Source: CADEGL01 sp050180485
GTDB taxonomy: Bacteria; Pseudomonadota; Alphaproteobacteria; CADEGL01
Reading direction: 5' to 3'
Length of the DNA stretch: 64,000 nucleotides
Assembly: GCA_050180485.1 (NCBI GenBank)
Contig: JBFXED010000019.1
Location: 1 to 64,000, forward strand
Every line of letters begins with the position of its first letter. The stretch's first letter is position 1. A program made the position numbers and the translations under genes. Shown piece after piece: positions 60,571 to 64,000 of the stretch. The notes under the pieces are model-generated. The model saw nothing but the letters and a program-made list of their open reading frames with translations, did no database searches and had not been told where the DNA came from.

Positions 60571-61359
60571 TCACAGGAAGCTCTTGAGCGCGGCCAACGT
60601 GGCGCCGGGCTGCTCGATCATCATCATGTGGCCCGCCTCGGGCAGGGTCACGGTCTTCGCGTCCGCGATTTGCTTCGCGAGCGCCGCCGCGGCCTTGGGC
60701 GGAGTCATGATGTCCGCCGTACCGCACAGGAACAGCGCCGGGCATTTGATCTTGCCCGCGGCGGCACTGGCGCCCTGATAGGCGTTGCACGCGGCCAAAT
60801 CGACGCCCAAGGCACCCTTCGGTCCCGTTTCCAGAAGGCTCAGGCCGCCGCCCAGCATCCATAAGCCCGGCGCCTGATGCCCGCCCAAATGCGCGCGGCG
60901 GCCGAAGCCCCAGGACGAGACCAGTTCGGACGCCAGCGTTTCGCCCGCTTGCGCCGCTTTCAGAAGTTCGGGATGCACCGCCATGGGCGCCGAGATGCCG
61001 AGCAGCGCCAGCTTGGCAACACGCTCCGGCACCTGAGCTGCCGCCTCGAACGCGGCCAGCGCGCCCATGCTGTGACCGACCAACGCGGCCTGGGACGCGC
61101 CGGACGCGGCGATCAACTTGCCGAGCCATGCGCCCAGCCCCTCGATCGAATCGATCGGCGTACCCTCGGAGCGTCCGTGGCCCGGCAGGTCCACCGCCAG
61201 GACGGAATAACCGTGATGGGCGAACCAGCGCGCCTGCAACGGCCAGACCGTGTGATCCATGCCCGCGCCGTGAACGAAGACCACCGTGGGCTTCGCTGCA
61301 TCGAACGGGCGTCCGCCCGTCGCCGCGAAAACCGCGCGGCCGTCGACCCTCAGCTCCAT
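60571..61359 (-). CDS. Alpha/beta hydrolase
   Basis: The protein has 262 residues. TVVFVHGAGMDHTVW is the oxyanion strand, ALVGHSMGALAAFEAA the nucleophile elbow (Ser in GHSMG), and EAGHMMMIEQP the catalytic His. The lid region is LVSSWGFGRRAHLGGHQAPG. Substrate unknown. It lies 3 nt after the metY stop and 4 nt before the thioesterase, so is in the same operon. Confidence 0.87.
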   Translation of the reverse strand: MELRVDGRAVFAATGGRPFDAAKPTVVFVHGAGMDHTVWPLQARWFAHHGYSVLAVDLPGHGRSEGTPIDSIEGLGAWLGKLIAASGASQAALVGHSMGALAAFEAAAQVPERVAKLALLGISAPMAVHPELLKAAQAGETLASELVSSWGFGRRAHLGGHQAPGLWMLGGGLSLLETGPKGALGVDLAACNAYQGASAAAGKIKCPALFLCGTADIMTPPKAAAALAKQIADAKTVTLPEAGHMMMIEQPGATLAALKSFL

Positions 61360-61362
61360 CGC

Positions 61363-62658
61363 TCAGCCCTTCTGCGAGGCGCGCAGGGCGCGCGACAGAT
61401 CGGCGATCAGGTCTTCCGCATCTTCCAGGCCGATTGAAAGGCGCACCAATTCCTCGCCGATGCCGGCGGCTTTCAGCGCTTCGGCATCCATCTGCTGGTG
61501 CGTCGTGGAGGCCGGATGGATGACCAGCGACTTGGCGTCGCCGACATTGGCCAGATGCGAGAACAGGCGAAGGTTCTCGATGAATTTCCGTCCCGCAGCG
61601 CGGCCGCCCTTAATGCCGAAGCTGAACACCGCGCCGCTGCCCTTCGGCAGCAAGGCCTTGGCGCGCGCATGGTCGGGATGGCTAGCCAGTTCCGGATAGC
61701 CGACCCACGCCACCTCGGCTGCCTTGGACAGGTACTCGACCACGCGCCGCGTGTTCTCGACGTGGCGCGCCATGCGCACGGGAAGCGTCTCGATTCCCTG
61801 CAGAAGGTAGAACGCGTTGGACGGGCTCATGCAGGCGCCGAAATCGCGCAAGCCCTCGGCGCGCGCGCGCATGATGAAAGCCAAGGGGCCGAACTCCTCG
61901 GCGAAGTCGAGGCCGTGATAGCCGGCATAGGGCTCGGTGAGCGTCGGGAACTTGCCGGACTTCTCCCACGCGAAGCGGCCGCTATCCACGATCACGCCGC
62001 CGATGGCGACGCCGTGGCCGCCCAGGAACTTGGTCGCCGAGTGCATCACCAGATCGACGCCATGTTCGAAGGGTCGGAACAGGTAGGGCGTGGCGAAGGT
62101 GTTGTCGATCAGCACCGGCACGCCGGCCGCGTGCGCGATCTCGGCCACCGCCGGCAGATCCATGATTTCGAGGCCGGGGTTGCCCAGCGTTTCGCCGAAG
62201 ACAAGACGCGTCTCGGGCCGGATCGCAGCCTTGAACGCCGCCGTATCGCGCGGCGGCACGAAGGTCGTGGTGATTCCGAAGCGCGGCAGCGTGTGGGTGA
62301 AGAGATTATGGCTGCCGCCGTAGATCGAGGCCGACGAGACAATATGTCCGCCTGCCCCCATCAGCGTCGCGATGGCCAGATGCAGCGCCGCCTGGCCGCT
62401 GGCCGTGGCGACGGCGCCAACGCCACCTTCGAGCGCGGCGATGCGTTCTTCCAAAACCGAAACGGTGGGATTGGAGATGCGCGAGTAGATGTGGCCCGCG
62501 CGCTCCAGATTGAACAATTCCGCCGCGTGATCCGCGTCCGGAAAGACATAGGACGTGGTCTGGTAGATGGGGACCGCCCGCGCGCCGGTCACGGGATCCG
62601 GCTGCTGGCCCGCATGCAGACTCAACGTGCCGAATTTGAGGAAATTGGGGTCGACCAT
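61363..62658 (-). CDS. metY: O-acetylhomoserine aminocarboxypropyltransferase-type enzyme
   Basis: The protein has 431 residues from ATG 62658. Cys/Met-metabolism PLP family: LHAGQQPDPVTGARAVPIYQTTSYVF, YSRISNPTVSVLEERIAALEGG, SIYGGSHNLFTHTLPRFGI, PVLIDNTFATPY and HSATKFLGGHG (Lys210 Schiff base). Length and GIKGGRAAGRKFIENLRLFSHLANVGDAKSLVIHPASTTH fit MetY rather than the shorter MetB or MetZ. It makes homocysteine from O-acetylhomoserine and sulfide. Upstream is an unusual structured leader ending in an intrinsic terminator, so attenuation is possible. Confidence 0.9.
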   Translation of the reverse strand: MVDPNFLKFGTLSLHAGQQPDPVTGARAVPIYQTTSYVFPDADHAAELFNLERAGHIYSRISNPTVSVLEERIAALEGGVGAVATASGQAALHLAIATLMGAGGHIVSSASIYGGSHNLFTHTLPRFGITTTFVPPRDTAAFKAAIRPETRLVFGETLGNPGLEIMDLPAVAEIAHAAGVPVLIDNTFATPYLFRPFEHGVDLVMHSATKFLGGHGVAIGGVIVDSGRFAWEKSGKFPTLTEPYAGYHGLDFAEEFGPLAFIMRARAEGLRDFGACMSPSNAFYLLQGIETLPVRMARHVENTRRVVEYLSKAAEVAWVGYPELASHPDHARAKALLPKGSGAVFSFGIKGGRAAGRKFIENLRLFSHLANVGDAKSLVIHPASTTHQQMDAEALKAAGIGEELVRLSIGLEDAEDLIADLSRALRASQKG

Positions 62659-62739
62659 GGCGCGGCTCCGTGGCCGCGACGCGCGGCCCGGCGCATGAGA
62701 CACCACGCATTCGGCCCCGGCAAGACCGCGGGCCGGACC

Positions 62740-62768
62740 AAAAAAAGAGGCCGCCCGAAGGGGCGGCC
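62740..62768 (-). terminator. Intrinsic terminator in the metY leader
   Basis: On the minus strand GGCCGCCC (62768–62761) and GGGCGGCC (62756–62749) form an 8-bp perfect stem with a CTTC loop, followed by TC and seven T residues (62746–62740). It stands 81 nt before the metY start codon. It either ends transcription from the upstream SDR gene or is a regulated attenuator. Confidence 0.9.
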
Positions 62769-62779
62769 CAGTCGATAGG

Positions 62780-62861
62780 GGGCGTGAAACGAAGGATTGG
62801 ATGGCTTGCACCCAAGCAGCAGGCGCTGCGAGGGCTCTTCTAGAGACCCTTCGTTACGCCC
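62780..62861 (-). promoter_or_regulatory. Multi-helix structured leader RNA upstream of metY
   Basis: Minus-strand reading: GGGCGT (62861–62856) and AACGAAGG (62855–62848) pair with CCTTCGTT (62795–62788) and ACGCCC (62785–62780), a 14-bp closing helix with a 2-nt bulge. Inside lie hairpins AGGG…CCCT/CTCT-AGAG (62850–62831), GCAGC-GCCT-GCTGC (62829–62816) and TTGGGTG-CAAGC-CATCCAA (62815–62797), almost abutting. The first hairpin shares 3 nt with the closing helix, so the two may compete. The intrinsic terminator follows after 11 nt. I cannot match it to a known riboswitch. Confidence 0.5.
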
Positions 62862-62887
62862 GCGTGACGGAGAAATGAATTTCCTGC

Positions 62888-63676
62888 TCAACCCGCCATG
62901 ATCCCGCCGTCGATCGACAGGGCGGCGCCGGTGATGGGCGATGCGGCCTCGCTGCAGAGATAAGCCACGAAGCGGCCGATTTCTTCAGGCGTGATGAAGC
63001 GCTTGTTGGGCTGGGTCGAAAGAAGAATTTTCGATGCCTGCTCGAACGAAACGCCTTCGCGCTGGGCGATGACCTCGACCTGGGGGCGCGACATGCCGGT
63101 CAGAACCCAGCCCGGGCAGATCGCGTTGCAGGTGATCTGGCTTTCGGCAACCTCGAGCGCGACCGCCTTGGTCAGGCCGATCAGGCCGAACTTGGCCGCC
63201 GTATAAGCCGTCTTCTTGGGCGATGCCGCCAGGCCGCTGGCCGAGGCGTTGTTGATGATACGGCCCCAGCCGCGCTTCTTCATGCCCGGCATGGCCGTGC
63301 GGATGGCGTGGAACGCCGCGGTCAGGTTAACGGCGAGAAGCGCATCCCAGCGCTCGACCGGGAATTCCTCGACCAGCGCCACGTGCTGGATGCCGGCGTT
63401 GTTGACCAAGATGTCGACGGCGCCGAACGCCTTCTCGGTGTTGCGCACCATCTGCACCACCTGGTCCTCGTGCGCCAGATCGACCGGATCGTGCAGCACC
63501 TTCACGCCGTGCTTGCCCGCGATCTCGGCCTTCAGCTTCTCGATCTCCTTGGCCTCGCCGAAGCCGGTGATCATCACGTTGCAGCCTTCTTCGGCCAGCA
63601 CCTTGGCGATGCCCAGCCCCATGCCGCTGGTCGCGCCGGTGACCAGCGCGGCCTTGCCCTTCAATTTCAGATCCAT
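62888..63676 (-). CDS. SDR-family dehydrogenase, 3-hydroxybutyrate dehydrogenase-like
   Basis: The protein has 262 residues from ATG 63676 with a GGGGGA ribosome-binding site. Classical SDR: TGATSGMGLGIAK (13–25), NNAGIQHVALVEEFP (NNAG, 92–95), the Ser of INNASASGLAAS, and Tyr158–Lys162 in AYTAAKFG. AYTAAKFGLIGLTKAVALE and NAICPGWVLTGM match D-3-hydroxybutyrate dehydrogenase. It interconverts 3-hydroxybutyrate and acetoacetate. Acetoacetate decarboxylase sits at the other end of the window. Confidence 0.88.
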   Translation of the reverse strand: MDLKLKGKAALVTGATSGMGLGIAKVLAEEGCNVMITGFGEAKEIEKLKAEIAGKHGVKVLHDPVDLAHEDQVVQMVRNTEKAFGAVDILVNNAGIQHVALVEEFPVERWDALLAVNLTAAFHAIRTAMPGMKKRGWGRIINNASASGLAASPKKTAYTAAKFGLIGLTKAVALEVAESQITCNAICPGWVLTGMSRPQVEVIAQREGVSFEQASKILLSTQPNKRFITPEEIGRFVAYLCSEAASPITGAALSIDGGIMAG

Positions 63677-63730
63677 TGATTCCCCCAAGATTGGAATGAC
63701 TGGGCGAATCCGCCGGAGCGGCGGAAGCGC

Positions 63731-63913
63731 CTAACGCTTGAAAAACGATTCGGCCGCGCTGCGATGGCTTGTCTTACCGGAGATGGCTTGGCGCACGCGC
63801 GCGATCTCTTCCTCCAGTTCCTCGATGTATGCTTCGAGCTCCTTGACGCCCAACACCTCGAGATTGCGCTTCTCGATCTTCTTCTTGCGCGGCTCCAGGT
63901 CCTCGGCGTCCAT
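63731..63913 (-). CDS. DUF1192 protein, 60 aa
   Basis: This short protein starts MDAEDLEPRKKKIEKRNL, with GGAGG upstream, and continues VLGVKELEAYIEELEEEIARVRQAI (coiled coil) and SHRSAAESFFKR. The pattern matches the small alphaproteobacterial DUF1192 family. Function is unknown. It is divergent from the gene that begins at 63986. Confidence 0.88.
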   Translation of the reverse strand: MDAEDLEPRKKKIEKRNLEVLGVKELEAYIEELEEEIARVRQAISGKTSHRSAAESFFKR

Positions 63914-63985
63914 GGTCTCCTCCGTCTTGCGACCGGTCGAGCAAGATACTAGACCTGATTTGTCCTGTCCCAAGAAGGGTGCCCC

Positions 63986-64000
63986 ATGAAAATCCCCAAG
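63986..64000 (+). CDS. Start of a gene cut off by the window edge
   Basis: ATG 63986 opens a frame reading MKIPK, preceded by AGAAGGG at a good spacing. Only five codons are visible, so no product can be named. In related genomes a quinone oxidoreductase often sits beside DUF1192, but that cannot be checked here. Confidence 0.45.

Noticed and set aside
62659..62887. SAM-II riboswitch upstream of metY
   Set aside because: The conserved GATTTG and GCTAAA segments of SAM-II are absent, so only an unclassified structured leader is claimed.

Overview
The window is a dense, GC-rich bacterial chromosome segment, almost certainly from an alphaproteobacterium and most likely a Rhodospirillales-type lineage. 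This rests on gene content and order: purA–hisZ, serC–serA, rluD-like–rpoH, yebC–ruvCAB–ybgC–tolQRAB–pal–cpoB–tilS–ftsH–folP–glmM, tkt–gap–fba, and zapA next to a 6S-like RNA and 5-formyltetrahydrofolate cyclo-ligase. I see no phage, transposon, CRISPR array or plasmid functions. Most of the window is core metabolism and cell-envelope genes. Many genes overlap by 4 nt (ATGA or GTGA), which implies translational coupling.

Layout. 1–3.7 kb: the end of an acetoacetate decarboxylase gene, a GT-C-like membrane protein, an SGNH-hydrolase-like protein, a stress-type small protein and a SnoaL-like protein. 3.7–9.2 kb: a GMC oxidoreductase, tRNA-Glu(CUC) with a clear promoter, a threonine aldolase-like enzyme, an RluD-type pseudouridine synthase and the heat-shock sigma factor RpoH. 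9.2–19.5 kb: a class III aminotransferase, purA, hisZ, an enolase-superfamily enzyme, a PAS-PAS histidine kinase beside a decayed kinase relic, and serC–serA behind a structured leader. 19.6–25.7 kb: two GST-like proteins, MaoC and PhzF proteins, a thioesterase, AlaX, an EamA transporter and thiD. 25.7–40.2 kb: one long leftward block joining glmM, folP, ftsH and tilS to the Tol–Pal envelope system, RuvABC and YebC. 40.3–42.5 kb: a YmdB-type phosphodiesterase, the folate cyclo-ligase, a 6S RNA candidate, zapA and a coiled-coil protein. 42.8–49.6 kb: tkt and gap, a LysR/DUF1127 insertion, a conserved unknown, fba and thiE. 50–56.2 kb: divergent epmA and efp, an inositol-phosphatase, an OmpA-like protein, an ABC exporter and rpmE. 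56.3–64 kb: acyl-CoA and hydrolase genes, a TetR regulator, metY behind a structured leader with an intrinsic terminator, a 3-hydroxybutyrate dehydrogenase-like SDR and a DUF1192 protein.

How the genes fit together. The Tol–Pal block, FtsH, GlmM, ZapA and the ABC exporter serve envelope and division functions. tkt/gap/fba and serA/serC feed carbon and serine metabolism. EpmA modifies the neighbouring EF-P. The right end (3-hydroxyacyl-CoA dehydrogenase, enoyl-CoA hydratase, thioesterases, 3-hydroxybutyrate dehydrogenase) and the left-end acetoacetate decarboxylase point to short-chain acyl and ketone metabolism.

The least ordinary signals are noncoding. A multi-helix element ends in an intrinsic terminator just upstream of metY. 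There is an AT-rich hairpin in the serC leader, a T-N11-A operator plus a second palindrome in the LysR/DUF1127 intergenic region, and a relic of a histidine kinase in which a Tyr-substituted H-box runs directly into the ATPase F-box.
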